A DNA stretch of 35,692 nucleotides, taken from positions 1 through 35,692 of the forward strand of contig JAAYTZ010000035.1 of NCBI GenBank assembly GCA_012517965.1, in the 5' to 3' direction. The notes under the pieces are model-generated. The model was given only the letters and a program-made list of their open reading frames with translations. It did not search any database and was not told where the DNA came from. How positions within the stretch are numbered: position 1 is the stretch's first letter; the number at the start of each line of letters is the position of its first letter. Source of the DNA: Propionibacterium sp. (GTDB lineage: Bacteria > Actinomycetota > Actinomycetes > Propionibacteriales > Propionibacteriaceae). The position numbers were made by a program, and so were the translations under genes. Shown here in pieces: positions 13,332 through 23,518 of the stretch.

Positions 13332-14579
13332 TCAGCCCTGCTGGTCGTCGCCGCGCAGCAGCGCGTCCAGGCGCGGCGTGCGCGAGGCCTGCGGCTCCTC
13401 GTCCAGGATGGCCGGCTTCTCCTGGGGCTCCAGGACCGCGTTCCGGAGGTTCTCGATCTGGGCGGACAGCTGGTTGGCGAAGTTGTCGCGGAACGTCTTC
13501 TCGAAGTCGCGCAACTGGGCCACTCGGGCGGCCAGGGCGCCGTGCTCCTGGTCCAGGGCTCCGACGAGCTGGTTGCGCCGATCGACGATCTCCTGATCGA
13601 GCGCAGCGCGCCGCTCGGCGTGCTCGGCGTCGAGCCGCTCGCGCCGCTGGGTGGCCTCGGTCACCACGCGGTGCGCCTCCGCGGCGGCGTCGTTGCGGGT
13701 CCGGGTCGCCTCGGCGAGGGCCTCGTCCTTGACGCGCTGGGCCTCCACGTCGGCCTCGCTGCGGACGCGGCCGGCGTACTCGTCGGCCTCGCCGCGCACG
13801 CGGCCGGCGTACTCGTCGGCCTCGCCGCGGACGCGCAGCGAGTAGCCGTCCGCCTCGTTCCGCACCCGCTCCGCGTGGCTGTCGGCCTCGCCGCGGATCC
13901 GATCGGCCTCCGCCTGGGCCCCCTCGACCCGTCGGCTGGCCTCCGCCTCGGCGCCGGACACGAGGTCGTCCGCCTGACGCGTCGCCATCTCCAGCAGCCG
14001 GGTGACGGCCAGGGACGCCTCGGGCGCCGCCGCCAGCACGAGCCGCTCCACCTTGGCCTGCCCGCCGGACGCCTCCAGCAGCGCGACCTGCTCGCGGCTG
14101 CCCTCCAGTTCCCCGTCCTTGGCCGCCAGCTGCTCACGCAGACCGTCCAACTCGCTCTCCCGCGCCTGAACCTGCTCGCGGAGGGCGGCGATCTCCTCGT
14201 CCTTGGCGGCGAGCACCTCACGCAACTGCGCCAGCTGGGCCTGCTGGGCCTCGAGATCCGCCCGCAGCTGGCCGACGTGCTCGGACTCCCCCTGCTGGGC
14301 GGCGTCGAGCTCGCCGCGGAGGCGCTCGGTCTCGGCCCGGTGCTGCTCCAGTTCGGCCTCCCGCTCGGCCAACGTCCGCCGCAGCGCCTGCTCGGCCTCG
14401 GGATCGCCGGCGACGCCGGCGTGCTGCGTCTGCTGCTTGAGGGTGGAGATCTCCTCGGTGAGAGCGACCAGGGTCTCCTCGACCTTGTCGACGAAGTTGT
14501 CGACGTCGACCGGCTCGTAGCCGTTCCGACGCGCCAGGTGGAACTTGCAGTCGCGCACCTGTTCGATGGTCAGGGTCAT
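13332..14579 (-). CDS. divIVA: DivIVA/Wag31-family polar growth protein
   Basis: DivIVA assembles at curved membrane at poles and septa and recruits the elongation machinery. The 415-residue protein starts with a DivIVA membrane-targeting domain (MTLTIEQVRDCKFHLARRNGYEPVDVDNFVDKVEETLVAL, cited here in two parts of the same block at about 1-20 and 21-40) and continues as a long coiled coil. Residues 40-180 are heptad-like, rich in Glu, Gln and Leu. Residues about 215-285 are 11-residue repeats of the form RVRGEADEYAG. It is longer than mycobacterial Wag31 (about 260). The ATG at 14579 has GAGGTG 6 nt upstream and the gene has its own promoter. Its place after sepF in the dcw region supports the call. 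Confidence 0.92.
   Translation of the reverse strand: MTLTIEQVRDCKFHLARRNGYEPVDVDNFVDKVEETLVALTEEISTLKQQTQHAGVAGDPEAEQALRRTLAEREAELEQHRAETERLRGELDAAQQGESEHVGQLRADLEAQQAQLAQLREVLAAKDEEIAALREQVQARESELDGLREQLAAKDGELEGSREQVALLEASGGQAKVERLVLAAAPEASLAVTRLLEMATRQADDLVSGAEAEASRRVEGAQAEADRIRGEADSHAERVRNEADGYSLRVRGEADEYAGRVRGEADEYAGRVRSEADVEAQRVKDEALAEATRTRNDAAAEAHRVVTEATQRRERLDAEHAERRAALDQEIVDRRNQLVGALDQEHGALAARVAQLRDFEKTFRDNFANQLSAQIENLRNAVLEPQEKPAILDEEPQASRTPRLDALLRGDDQQG
13762..13860. repeat. 33-nt tandem repeats inside divIVA
   Basis: Three consecutive 33-nt units occur at 13762-13794, 13795-13827 and 13828-13860. The first two differ at one base and the third is more diverged. Each unit encodes 11 residues (a hendecad) of the coiled coil, so the repeat is in frame and probably arose by recent duplication. 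Confidence 0.85.
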
Positions 14580-14661
14580 TCGTTCACCTCACGAAAGGGG
14601 GCCGCTGTCGGGCGGCGGGGTCGGTCAGCCGGACGGCGGGACGAGCCCGCTCCGGGAAGCC

Positions 14662-14691
14662 AGGCTAGCCGTCCGTCGTCCGTGTCGCCAA
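14662..14691 (-). promoter_or_regulatory. divIVA promoter (-35 TTGGCG, -10 TAGCCT)
   Basis: TTGGCG (14691-14686) and TAGCCT (14667-14662) are 18 nt apart on the minus strand, in the 154-bp gap between sepF and divIVA. The leader would be about 75 nt. The rest of the gap holds nothing recognisable. Confidence 0.55.
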
Positions 14692-14733
14692 GACGAGCGG
14701 CACTTCGCGGCGACCGCCTGCGGGGGACGCGCG

Positions 14734-15258
14734 TCAGCTCTGGTTGAAGAACCCGCCCGCCAGGCGCTGCTTGTCCTCGGCCGTCACGCTGACGTTGTGG
14801 GGCGAGAGCAGGAAGACCTTGCTGGTCACGCGCTCGATCGAGCCGCGCAGCCCGAAGATCAGGCCCGCCGCGAAGTCCACGAGCCGCTTGGCGTCCGCGT
14901 CCTCCATGCCCGAGAGATTCATGATGACCGGGACGCCGTCGCGGAAGTGTTCCCCGATCGTGCGGGCCTCGTTGTAGGTGCGCGGCTGCACGGTCACGAT
15001 GCGGTTGATGTCCATGGCGTTCGGGGTCTCGCGCTCCGGCACGGGGACCGCCGCGAGCGCCGTCCCCGGACGCCGCGTCTCCAGTTCGGTCACGGACGCC
15101 TCGACCCGCGGCGTGCGCTCGCGTACTACGACGCCCCGCTCCGGAGGGCCGGACGGATCGACGACCTGCGTGATCTCCTGGGAGACCTCGTCACCGGCGT
15201 ACCGGTTGTCGGACATGAGGCCCAGCCACACGGCAGCCTTCTTCAACCCATCAGCCAT
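14734..15258 (-). CDS. sepF: Cell division protein SepF
   Basis: SepF tethers FtsZ to the membrane and is the main FtsZ anchor in actinobacteria that lack FtsA. The 174-residue protein begins with the amphipathic membrane-binding helix [17 protein letters not shown], then a variable linker (about 20-80) and a globular SepF domain (about 82-165) with [52 protein letters not shown] and VFLLSP. The ATG at 15258 has GGAGG 7 nt upstream. It lies 33 nt after pgeF, and no FtsA gene is present in the cluster, which fits its role. Confidence 0.95.
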   Translation of the reverse strand: MADGLKKAAVWLGLMSDNRYAGDEVSQEITQVVDPSGPPERGVVVRERTPRVEASVTELETRRPGTALAAVPVPERETPNAMDINRIVTVQPRTYNEARTIGEHFRDGVPVIMNLSGMEDADAKRLVDFAAGLIFGLRGSIERVTSKVFLLSPHNVSVTAEDKQRLAGGFFNQS

Positions 15259-15291
15259 GGCGTTCCTCCACTCGCGAGATCAGGGGCAAGG

Positions 15292-16050
15292 TTACCCGCC
15301 ACCCCCGGTTGCAGCGCGCGGCGCGCCCGGGCGGGTGGGAACCGAGCCGGACAGCCACACGACGCCGGCGAGCCGGCCCGCACAGGCGGCGTCCCGCCGG
15401 TGGGAGTGCAGCCCCGCGTCGTGGAAGGTGCACGCCTCGTGGGACGCGTGGGGCACCCCCAACGCCGCCAGTTGGCGGCGAGCCGCCGCCCCGAGGTCGA
15501 TCCCGGGCGTCCCCCACCGGGTGACCGCCGCCGCGACCCCCGTCGCGGCGGCGAAGTCCGCCGCCATGTCCGCGGGAACCTCGTAACACGCCGCGCAGAT
15601 GTGCGGACCGACCCAGGCCGTGAGCCGCGACGCCCCCCGGGCGCGCAGCACCGCCACGGTGGCGGCCAGGACGCCGCGCAGCAGACCGGCCCGCCCGGCG
15701 TGCGCGGCGCCGACCAGGCCCGCGGCGGCGTCCGCGAACAGCACCGGCACGCAGTCCGCGACCCGGACCGCCAGCCCGAGGCCCCGGACGCCGGTCACGA
15801 GGGCGTCCGCCTCGACGGCCGTCAGGTCGAGCAGCCCCCCGGACGGCGCGGCCGGCACGGCGTCCACGTCGAGGACGCGGTCGCCGTGGACCTGGCGGAC
15901 CACCGCCACCGGGACGCCCAGGGCCACGGCCAGCCGGCCGAAGGCCGCCGCGCGAGCGGCAGGCGGCGCGGCGTCGGAGAGGTCCTCCTCCGCCGACGTG
16001 AACGCGACCCCGACGCCATCGGCGCCGGGGTCGCGGAGGTAGCTGAACAC
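15292..16050 (-). CDS. pgeF: Purine nucleoside phosphorylase/polyphenol oxidase-family protein (PgeF/YlmD)
   Basis: The family binds a metal and has been described as peptidoglycan editing factor PgeF and as a purine nucleoside phosphorylase/adenosine deaminase. The 252-residue protein carries the conserved triad: His55 in QVHGD, Cys100 in VADCVPVL and His117 in AAHAGR, plus GPHICAACYEV and SHRRD near the C-terminus. The GTG at 16050 begins MFSYLRD and lies 30 nt after the ftsZ stop. The ftsZ-pgeF-sepF order is standard in actinobacteria, but the usual yggS between pgeF and sepF is missing. Its in vivo role here is not decided by sequence. Confidence 0.9.
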   Translation of the reverse strand: MFSYLRDPGADGVGVAFTSAEEDLSDAAPPAARAAAFGRLAVALGVPVAVVRQVHGDRVLDVDAVPAAPSGGLLDLTAVEADALVTGVRGLGLAVRVADCVPVLFADAAAGLVGAAHAGRAGLLRGVLAATVAVLRARGASRLTAWVGPHICAACYEVPADMAADFAAATGVAAAVTRWGTPGIDLGAAARRQLAALGVPHASHEACTFHDAGLHSHRRDAACAGRLAGVVWLSGSVPTRPGAPRAATGGGG

Positions 16051-16080
16051 GGGGGCACTGTAGTCGACCCCCGCGCGGGC

Positions 16081-17280
<1,200 letters not shown>

Positions 17281-17377
17281 CGCGGTCAGCCAATCTGTTG
17301 GTAAGTTCCCTTGTCGGAATCAACTCTCAAGGTGGGATCGAGCCCCCCGCGATCACCGATTCCGCATTGCCGCCCCA

Positions 17378-17407
17378 AGGTTATGCGGGCCCGCAGACAC
17401 AGTCCAA
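17378..17407 (-). promoter_or_regulatory. ftsZ promoter (-35 TTGGAC, -10 TAACCT)
   Basis: TTGGAC (17407-17402) and TAACCT (17383-17378) are 18 nt apart on the minus strand, giving a leader of about 90 nt. A short inverted repeat CTCAA-N7-TTGAG lies upstream. This lets ftsZ be expressed independently of the dcw operon, as in other actinobacteria. Confidence 0.6.
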
Positions 17408-17457
17408 GACGGCCCGCCTCGTCTCAACCACTACTTGAGGGTCTCGCGCGGTCCGCT

Positions 17458-18192
17458 TCAGCACCGGGTCGTGGGGTGCGTGGGGGACGAGACGTCGATC
17501 CGGCGGCAGCGCGGCTGCGCGCTCTCCAGCGCGTCGGCCACCTGCCCCTTGAGGCTCGACGACTCGGTGCTGCCCCACACGATCGAGGTGCCCGCGGTGG
17601 TCTCGACCACGATCGAATCGCGGGTCTGAGCCGTGATCTGCTGGACCCGCTCCGTCAGCCGTGCGGGCAGCGCCCCGGCGACGGTGGCCACGTCCGCCAT
17701 CAGCTGCTGGTCGTTCGGGTTGGCGACGACCGCGAGCGGAACACCCGCGGGCCGCTCGCGTGACTGACCGAAGCTCAACCCGGTGGGATCGATCCAGGCG
17801 AAGGCGCCGCCCTCCACGGCGACGACGAACGCCACGGCCCGCTCGGTGACGCGGATGCTCACCTTGTCCGGCAGCACCACCGTCACGTCGCCGCGCGCGA
17901 TCCCCGGGACGCCGGCCAGCCGCCGGGAGGCCGCCGCGGTGTCGACGCGGGCCAGCGGAGTGCCGAGCGCGATGCCGGCCGCCTGGGTGATGGTGTCCGC
18001 GGCGACCGACTGGTTGCCGGTCACCTCGATGGTGCGGACGCTCACCAGGGCCGAGCCGGTGAGCACCCACCCGAGGGTGGCCAGGACGGCCGCCACCGCG
18101 GCCACCCGCACCAGGAGCGTCCGTCGCCGCCGGCGCGCTTCGCGGGCACGGTCCCGGACTCGCCCGTTGAGATCGACGAGAGGCCCGGTCAC
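17458..18192 (-). CDS. ftsQ: Cell division protein FtsQ
   Basis: FtsQ is the bitopic divisome scaffold that links FtsL and its partners. The 244-residue protein has a basic cytoplasmic N-terminus (RDRAREARRRRR), one membrane helix at about 27-46, a POTRA domain at about 50-118 (VRTIEVTGNQSVAADTI) and the FtsQ beta domain to the C-terminus. The last 16 residues run from Cys229 to Cys244, the final residue. The GTG at 18192 overlaps the murC stop (GTGA), which implies translational coupling. At typical length for actinobacterial FtsQ; sequence conservation is low, so the call also rests on position. Confidence 0.92.
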   Translation of the reverse strand: MTGPLVDLNGRVRDRAREARRRRRTLLVRVAAVAAVLATLGWVLTGSALVSVRTIEVTGNQSVAADTITQAAGIALGTPLARVDTAAASRRLAGVPGIARGDVTVVLPDKVSIRVTERAVAFVVAVEGGAFAWIDPTGLSFGQSRERPAGVPLAVVANPNDQQLMADVATVAGALPARLTERVQQITAQTRDSIVVETTAGTSIVWGSTESSSLKGQVADALESAQPRCRRIDVSSPTHPTTRC

Positions 18193-19619
18193 CGCGTGGC
18201 CGCCCTCCCGGCGTCGGCCAGGGCCGCGACCAGCGCCGGACCGACCAGGGTCACGTCGCCCGCCCCCAGCGTCAGAACCAGGTCGCCGGGGCGGACGAGC
18301 CCGGCCAGAACCCCGGCGGCGTCACGGATGTTCTCCACGTAGATCGCCTCGCGGCCCCGCCGCCGGACGGCGTCCGCGACCCGCTCCCCGGTGACCCCGG
18401 GGAAGTCCGCCGCGTCCTCCCGCGCCGGGTAGACCCCGCAGCAGACGATCACGTCGGCCAGGGTCAGCGCCTCGCCCAACTCCTCGGCGAACTCGACCGT
18501 CCGCGAGAACAGGTGCGGCTGGAAGCAGGCGACCAACCGCCCGGCGCCGGTGCGCCCGCGCGCGGCCGTCAGGGTGGCCGCCAGTTCGGTCGGGTGGTGC
18601 GCGTAGTCGTCGAAGACCCGGACGCCGCCCACGGCCCCGATCGGCTGGAACCGGCGGTGGGTGCCCTCGAAGGCCGCGGCGGCGGCCCGCAGCGCGGGGC
18701 CAGGGAGTCCCAACTCGCGGCCGACGGCGTAGGCGGCGGCGGCATTCAGCAGGTTGAACCGGCCCGGCACGACCAGCCGCAGGGGGCCGGCATCTCCGGC
18801 GGCGGTCAGCGTCGCGGTCGAGTCGTCGGGGGTCTCGGTCACGTCGGAGAGCCGGACGTCCGCGTCCGGGGACTCGCCGTAGGCCACGACGCGACGGCCT
18901 TCGGCGCGCAGGCGCGCCACCAGCGAGCGGCTGCCCGGATCGTCGGCGCAGGCCACGACGAGCCGCACGTGCTCCCCGGTGCACACGTCGTGGAAGCCCT
19001 CGGCGTAGCGCTCCGGGGTCCCCCAGTTGTCGAGGTGATCGGCCTCGACGTTGGTGACGACCACGATCTCGGCCGGGTACTGCAGGAAGGATCCGTCCGA
19101 CTCGTCGGCCTCGATGACGAAGGCCTCCCCGGAGCCCAGGTGGGCGCTCTCCCCCGTCGTGGTGAGCGGCGAGCCGATCACGTAGGACGGATCGGCCCCG
19201 GCGGCCACCAGCATCGTGGCGGTCATCCCGGTCGTGGTGGTCTTCCCGTGCGTGCCGGTGACCGCCACGCCGCGCCGGCCCACCATCAGGCCCGCCAGGG
19301 CCGCGGAGCGGTGCCAGACCCGCAGGCCGCGCCGCCGCGCCTCGGCCAGTTCGACGTTGCTCTCCTTGATCGCCGAGGAGACCACCACGGTCTCGGCGTC
19401 CCCCAGCTGGGCCGGGTCGTGCCCGACGTAGGTGACGACCCCCAGCTCCGCCAGGTGCCGCAGGGTCGGCGAGTCCACCTGGTCGCTGCCCGAGGTGGGG
19501 ACGCCCAACGCCCGGTAGGCGGCGGCGATGCCGCTCATGCCCGACCCGCCGGCGGCGATGAAGTGGACGGCGCCGACGGCGTCCGCGCGTTCCACGGGGA
19601 CCGGGGCCAGCAGCGGCAT
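18189..19619 (-). CDS. murC: UDP-N-acetylmuramate-L-alanine ligase
   Basis: MurC adds L-Ala to UDP-MurNAc using ATP, the first amino-acid step of the peptidoglycan stem. The 476-residue protein has the N-terminal Rossmann-like motif FIAAGGSGMSGIAAAY, the ATP-binding GTHGKTTT at 122-129, EADESDGSFL, and DDYAHHPTE in the C-terminal domain, the signature that distinguishes MurC from MurD, E and F. The ATG at 19619 shares one base with the murG stop. It overlaps ftsQ by 4 nt. Confidence 0.97.
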   Translation of the reverse strand: MPLLAPVPVERADAVGAVHFIAAGGSGMSGIAAAYRALGVPTSGSDQVDSPTLRHLAELGVVTYVGHDPAQLGDAETVVVSSAIKESNVELAEARRRGLRVWHRSAALAGLMVGRRGVAVTGTHGKTTTTGMTATMLVAAGADPSYVIGSPLTTTGESAHLGSGEAFVIEADESDGSFLQYPAEIVVVTNVEADHLDNWGTPERYAEGFHDVCTGEHVRLVVACADDPGSRSLVARLRAEGRRVVAYGESPDADVRLSDVTETPDDSTATLTAAGDAGPLRLVVPGRFNLLNAAAAYAVGRELGLPGPALRAAAAAFEGTHRRFQPIGAVGGVRVFDDYAHHPTELAATLTAARGRTGAGRLVACFQPHLFSRTVEFAEELGEALTLADVIVCCGVYPAREDAADFPGVTGERVADAVRRRGREAIYVENIRDAAGVLAGLVRPGDLVLTLGAGDVTLVGPALVAALADAGRAATR

Positions 19620-20722
19620 CAGGACTCCTTCCGGGCACACTCGAGGATGAGCCGCGCGAGATCGCCCGCGGCGTCCGCCGGCACCAGCCCGGTGAGCTTC
19701 GCACTCATGGCGGCGCGCGCCTCGGGATCGGCCAGGAGGGGGCCGGCCTCCGCGAGCAGCCGCTCCGCGGTGAACTCGGCGTTGGGGACCAGCCGGCCGG
19801 CGCCGGCCGCGAGGATGAAGTCGGCGTTGCGCGCCTGCTCGCCGTTGCCGTGCGGCAGCGGCACGAAGATGCACGGCAGGCCCACGACCGCGGTCTCCAT
19901 GACCGTGCCCGCCCCGGAGCGCCCGACCATGAGGTCGGCGGCGGCGTAGGCCCGCTCCATGCGGTCGACGAAGGCCACGGGTACATACCGTGCGCCGGTG
20001 GTGGCGTCCGTCTCGACGACGTGACTGGCCGGGTCGAAGTTCTTCGGGCCGAGGACGTGCAGGACGTCGGTGCCGACGGCCAGCAACGCGGACCGCGCTC
20101 CCTGTGTGGCCTCGTTGATGGCCCGGGCTCCCTGGGAGCCGCCGGAGACCAGCAACACCGGCCCGTCGGCCCGCAGGCCCAGTTCGGCACGGGCCTCGGC
20201 GCGGACCGCGTCCCGGTCCAGCCGGGCGATGCCCCGACGCAGCGGCATGCCGAGGAACCGGGCTCGGGGCAGCGGGGTGCCGGGGAAGGTGACGCCCACG
20301 ACCGTCGCGAAGCGGGCGGCGACCTTGTTAGCGAGGCCCGGGACGGCGTTCTGCTCGTGGATGACCACCGGCAGGCGCAGGGTCCGCGCCGCCAGGTAGG
20401 CGGGCATCGACACGTAGCCGCCGAAGCCCACGACCACGTCCGCCTGGGCCGCCCGGATGATCCTGCGGGCCTCGCGGACCGCCCCCGCCAGTCGCCCGGG
20501 CACCTTGAGCAGTTCGGGGGTGAGCCGGCGCGGCAGCGGGACGGGGGGCACCAGCTCGAGGGCGAGCCCGGCGGCCGGGATGACGCGCGTCTCGAGCCCC
20601 CGGGCCGTGCCGATGCAGGTGATGGCCACGTCGGGCGCCAGGTCGCGCAGCCGTTCGGCCGTGGCGATCAGCGGCGACGTGTGGCCGGCGGTGCCCCCGC
20701 CGGCCATGACGACTGCGACCAT
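19619..20722 (-). CDS. murG: Undecaprenyl-diphospho-muramoylpentapeptide N-acetylglucosaminyltransferase
   Basis: MurG transfers GlcNAc to lipid I to make lipid II on the inner face of the membrane. The 367-residue GT-B fold protein has the glycine-rich MAGGGTAGHTSP at the N-terminus, VVGFGGYVSMPAYLAA, HEQNAVPGLANK, the second-domain glycine-rich VSGGSQGARAINE, and the UDP-GlcNAc-binding AADLMVGRSGAGTVMETA with LPHGNGEQARNA. It follows ftsW after 28 nt and overlaps murC by one base. Confidence 0.97.
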   Translation of the reverse strand: MVAVVMAGGGTAGHTSPLIATAERLRDLAPDVAITCIGTARGLETRVIPAAGLALELVPPVPLPRRLTPELLKVPGRLAGAVREARRIIRAAQADVVVGFGGYVSMPAYLAARTLRLPVVIHEQNAVPGLANKVAARFATVVGVTFPGTPLPRARFLGMPLRRGIARLDRDAVRAEARAELGLRADGPVLLVSGGSQGARAINEATQGARSALLAVGTDVLHVLGPKNFDPASHVVETDATTGARYVPVAFVDRMERAYAAADLMVGRSGAGTVMETAVVGLPCIFVPLPHGNGEQARNADFILAAGAGRLVPNAEFTAERLLAEAGPLLADPEARAAMSAKLTGLVPADAAGDLARLILECARKES

Positions 20723-20750
20723 GACGATCTCCTGTGGTTCCTGGGTTGGA

Positions 20751-22034
20751 TCAACGACGACGGATCACCGGCAGCACGGCCGAGAGCCGCGCCCGCGGCT
20801 GTCTCGCGGCCCGCTGCCGATCGAGCAGCGCCCGGGCCGCCGGCTCCTCGCGGGCGCAGGCCAGCAGGATCCCGAGGGCGATCAGGTTCACGACCAGCGA
20901 GGAACCACCGTAGCTGACCAGCGGCAAGGTGACGCCCAGCACGGGCAGCAGCCGCAGCACGACGAAGACGTTGACCATCGCCTGGGCCATGAGCCAGCAG
21001 GTGATGCCGGCCGCCACGATCCGGGCGTAGAACGTGCCCGAACGCAGCGCGATCCGCAGCCCCGCGTAGCCCAGCACCATCAGGAGGGCGATGACCCCGA
21101 GCGTGCCGATGACGCCCAGCTCCTCGCCGATGATGGCCAGCACGTAGTCGGTGTGCGCCTCGGAGAGGCTGCCCCACTTCTGGCGGCTGCCGCCGATGCC
21201 GACGCCCCACCAGCCGCCACTCGCCATTCCGAGTTGTGCCTGGTTCGGCTGGAAGTTGGCGCCCTGGGGGTCGAAGGCGGGGTTCAGGAAACCGGTGATC
21301 CGCCGCATGCGCGCCGGCTCGAGGATGGCGAGCGCGGTGGCTCCGAACGCAGCCAGGCCGGCGATGGCGCCCAGGATCCGCCAGGACGCGCCCACGCACC
21401 ACAGCAGGGCGACGACGATCGCCCCGATGATGATCGCGGTGCCCAGGTCGTGCTGCAGCATCGTGAGCCCGATGAGCAACGCCGCGCCCGGCAGGAACGG
21501 GAACAGCAGATGCCGCGGCTCGGCGAGGACCTTGCGCTTGGCCGTGAACAGGCCGGCCGCCCACAGGATCAGGGCGATCTTCGCGAACTCCGACGGCTGG
21601 AGCCGGAGCATGCTGTTGCTGCTCAGGTTGATCCAGTTGCAGTTGCCCTTGACGCAGTACCGGAACGGCTCCACGAACGTCAGCACCATCAGCAGGCCGG
21701 TCACGAGGAACGCGGCCCAGCTGAGCCGCTTCAGGGCGTCGATCCGCACCTTCTGGGTGATGAACACGACGACCAGGCCCACCAGCACCCAGGCCACCTG
21801 CCGCTCGATGTAGTAGTAGGCGTCGCCGAACTGGGTGTACGAGAAGACGCTGGACGCCGACCACACCATCACCGTGCCCAGGCCCAGCAGCAGCGCCGAC
21901 GGGACGATCACGAGGTACATGCTGGCCAGCGGGTGCTGCAACCACGCCGTGGCCGTGCTGAGCAGCCGCTCGGCGTCCTGTTGTGGGGGCCGCGCTCGGC
22001 CGCCACGCGGCTTCGTCGGGGTGATCGTCGCCAC
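20751..22034 (-). CDS. ftsW: Septal peptidoglycan polymerase FtsW
   Basis: FtsW is the SEDS glycosyltransferase that polymerises lipid II at the septum with FtsI. The 427-residue protein has about ten membrane helices and the SEDS motifs LQPSEFAKIALILW, LTMLQHDLGTA, HTDYVLAIIGEELG and LPLVSYGGSS. The first extracellular stretch contains CVKGNC, two cysteines 5 residues apart. The C-terminal cytoplasmic tail is basic. The GTG at 22034 has a strong AGGAGG only 3 nt away; no better start is present. It lies 20 nt after murD. Confidence 0.96.
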   Translation of the reverse strand: MATITPTKPRGGRARPPQQDAERLLSTATAWLQHPLASMYLVIVPSALLLGLGTVMVWSASSVFSYTQFGDAYYYIERQVAWVLVGLVVVFITQKVRIDALKRLSWAAFLVTGLLMVLTFVEPFRYCVKGNCNWINLSSNSMLRLQPSEFAKIALILWAAGLFTAKRKVLAEPRHLLFPFLPGAALLIGLTMLQHDLGTAIIIGAIVVALLWCVGASWRILGAIAGLAAFGATALAILEPARMRRITGFLNPAFDPQGANFQPNQAQLGMASGGWWGVGIGGSRQKWGSLSEAHTDYVLAIIGEELGVIGTLGVIALLMVLGYAGLRIALRSGTFYARIVAAGITCWLMAQAMVNVFVVLRLLPVLGVTLPLVSYGGSSLVVNLIALGILLACAREEPAARALLDRQRAARQPRARLSAVLPVIRRR

Positions 22035-22054
22035 GTTCCTCCTGTCGGTGTTGC

Positions 22055-23518
22055 TCAGTCGGCGGGCAGGCCCGCCACGGCGTCGGCGAAGGCCCGGCCC
22101 CGCTCGCCGTAGTTGGCGAACATGTCCAGGCTGGCGCAGCCCGGCGCCATGAGGACGGTGTCGCCCGGCCGTGCCATCGCGGCCGCCCGGTTCACCGCCT
22201 CCGCCATCGCCCCAGTGTCGGTCCGATCGAGCACGACCACGGGGACCTCGGGCGCGTGTTGCGCCAACGCCTGCGCGATGACGTCCCGGTCGACGCCGAG
22301 CAGCACGACCCCGCGCAGCTTGGCCCGGTAGGTCCGGACGAGATCCTCGAACGTCGTGCCCTTGGCCTGCCCGCCGGCGATCCACACGATCGAGTCGAAG
22401 GCGCGCATCGAGGAAGCCGCGGCGTGCGGGTTCGTGGCCTTGGAGTCGTTGACGTACCGGACGCCGCCGACCTCGCCCACGGTCTGGATGCGGTGGTCGC
22501 CGATCACGAGGTCGGTCAGCCCGCGCTTGACCGCCTGCGGGGGCACACCGAAGCTCCGCGCCAGCGCGGCGGCGGCCAGGGCGTTCTCGACGTTGTGGGG
22601 CGCGTAGGGCCGCACGTCGGACAGGCTGGCGAGCGGCATCGCCGAGTCGCGGCGCTGCTCGATGAACGCCCGGTCGACGAGCAGGTCGTCGACCACCCCG
22701 AGCATCGACGGCGCCGGGACGCCGAGGGTGAAGCCGATCGCCCTGGCGCCCTCCGTCACGTCGGCGTCCTCGACCATCTTCTCGGTGAGCGGCTCGGCGA
22801 CGTTGTAGACGCAGGCGTGGGTGACCCGCTCGTAGATGCGCGCCTTGTCCGCGACGTAGGCGGCCATCGGGTCGGGCTCGTGGGCGTACCACTCGAGATG
22901 GTCGGGATGGATGTTGAGGACCGCGGCGGAGTGCAGCGCGACCGTGTGCATCCAGTGCAACTGGAAGCTCGACAGTTCGACGGCCAGCACGTCGTAGTTG
23001 ACCTCGACCAGGACCGCCTCGATGATGGGGCGTCCGATGTTGCCGACGGCGGCCGTCGTCAGGCCTGCGGCGGCCAGCATCGACTCGAGCATGTTCGTGG
23101 TCGTCGTCTTGCCGTTGGTGCCGGTGACGCCGAGCCAGGGCACCACCCGGTCGGGGTGCATCATCCGCCAGGCCAACTCGACGTCGCCCCAGATCGGGAC
23201 GCCGCGGGCGGCGGCCTGCGCCAGCAGCGGGTAGGTCGGTCGCCAGCCGGGCGAGGTGACCACCAGATCGGTGCCCTCCGGCAGCGCCGCCGTGACCCCG
23301 GGGCCCAAGCGCACCTCCACGTCCAGCCGCGCGAGCAGGGCCGCCTTCTCGCGGTTGGCCTCGGTGTCGGCGTCGTCCAGCACCAGGACGTGGGCGCCCA
23401 GCTCGAACAGGCCGTCCGCGGCCGCGAAGCCCGACGTGCCAAGCCCGGCGACGACGACGTGCGCCTCGCCCCACGGCGACAGCCGATCGGCCGTCTCCAG
23501 CCACGCCAGCCGCGTCAT
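22055..23518 (-). CDS. murD: UDP-N-acetylmuramoyl-L-alanine-D-glutamate ligase
   Basis: MurD adds D-Glu to UDP-MurNAc-L-Ala. The 487-residue protein has the N-terminal nucleotide-sugar domain [14 protein letters not shown] (21-34), the ATP-binding GTNGKTTTT starting at 133, [21 protein letters not shown] and [12 protein letters not shown], a MurD-specific motif. The ATG at 23518 overlaps the mraY stop (ATGA). Confidence 0.97.
   Translation of the reverse strand: MTRLAWLETADRLSPWGEAHVVVAGLGTSGFAAADGLFELGAHVLVLDDADTEANREKAALLARLDVEVRLGPGVTAALPEGTDLVVTSPGWRPTYPLLAQAAARGVPIWGDVELAWRMMHPDRVVPWLGVTGTNGKTTTTNMLESMLAAAGLTTAAVGNIGRPIIEAVLVEVNYDVLAVELSSFQLHWMHTVALHSAAVLNIHPDHLEWYAHEPDPMAAYVADKARIYERVTHACVYNVAEPLTEKMVEDADVTEGARAIGFTLGVPAPSMLGVVDDLLVDRAFIEQRRDSAMPLASLSDVRPYAPHNVENALAAAALARSFGVPPQAVKRGLTDLVIGDHRIQTVGEVGGVRYVNDSKATNPHAAASSMRAFDSIVWIAGGQAKGTTFEDLVRTYRAKLRGVVLLGVDRDVIAQALAQHAPEVPVVVLDRTDTGAMAEAVNRAAAMARPGDTVLMAPGCASLDMFANYGERGRAFADAVAGLPAD

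Noticed and set aside
13762-13860. Tandem 33-nt units considered as a CRISPR or minisatellite
   Set aside because: Units are adjacent without spacers and encode in-frame hendecads of DivIVA.
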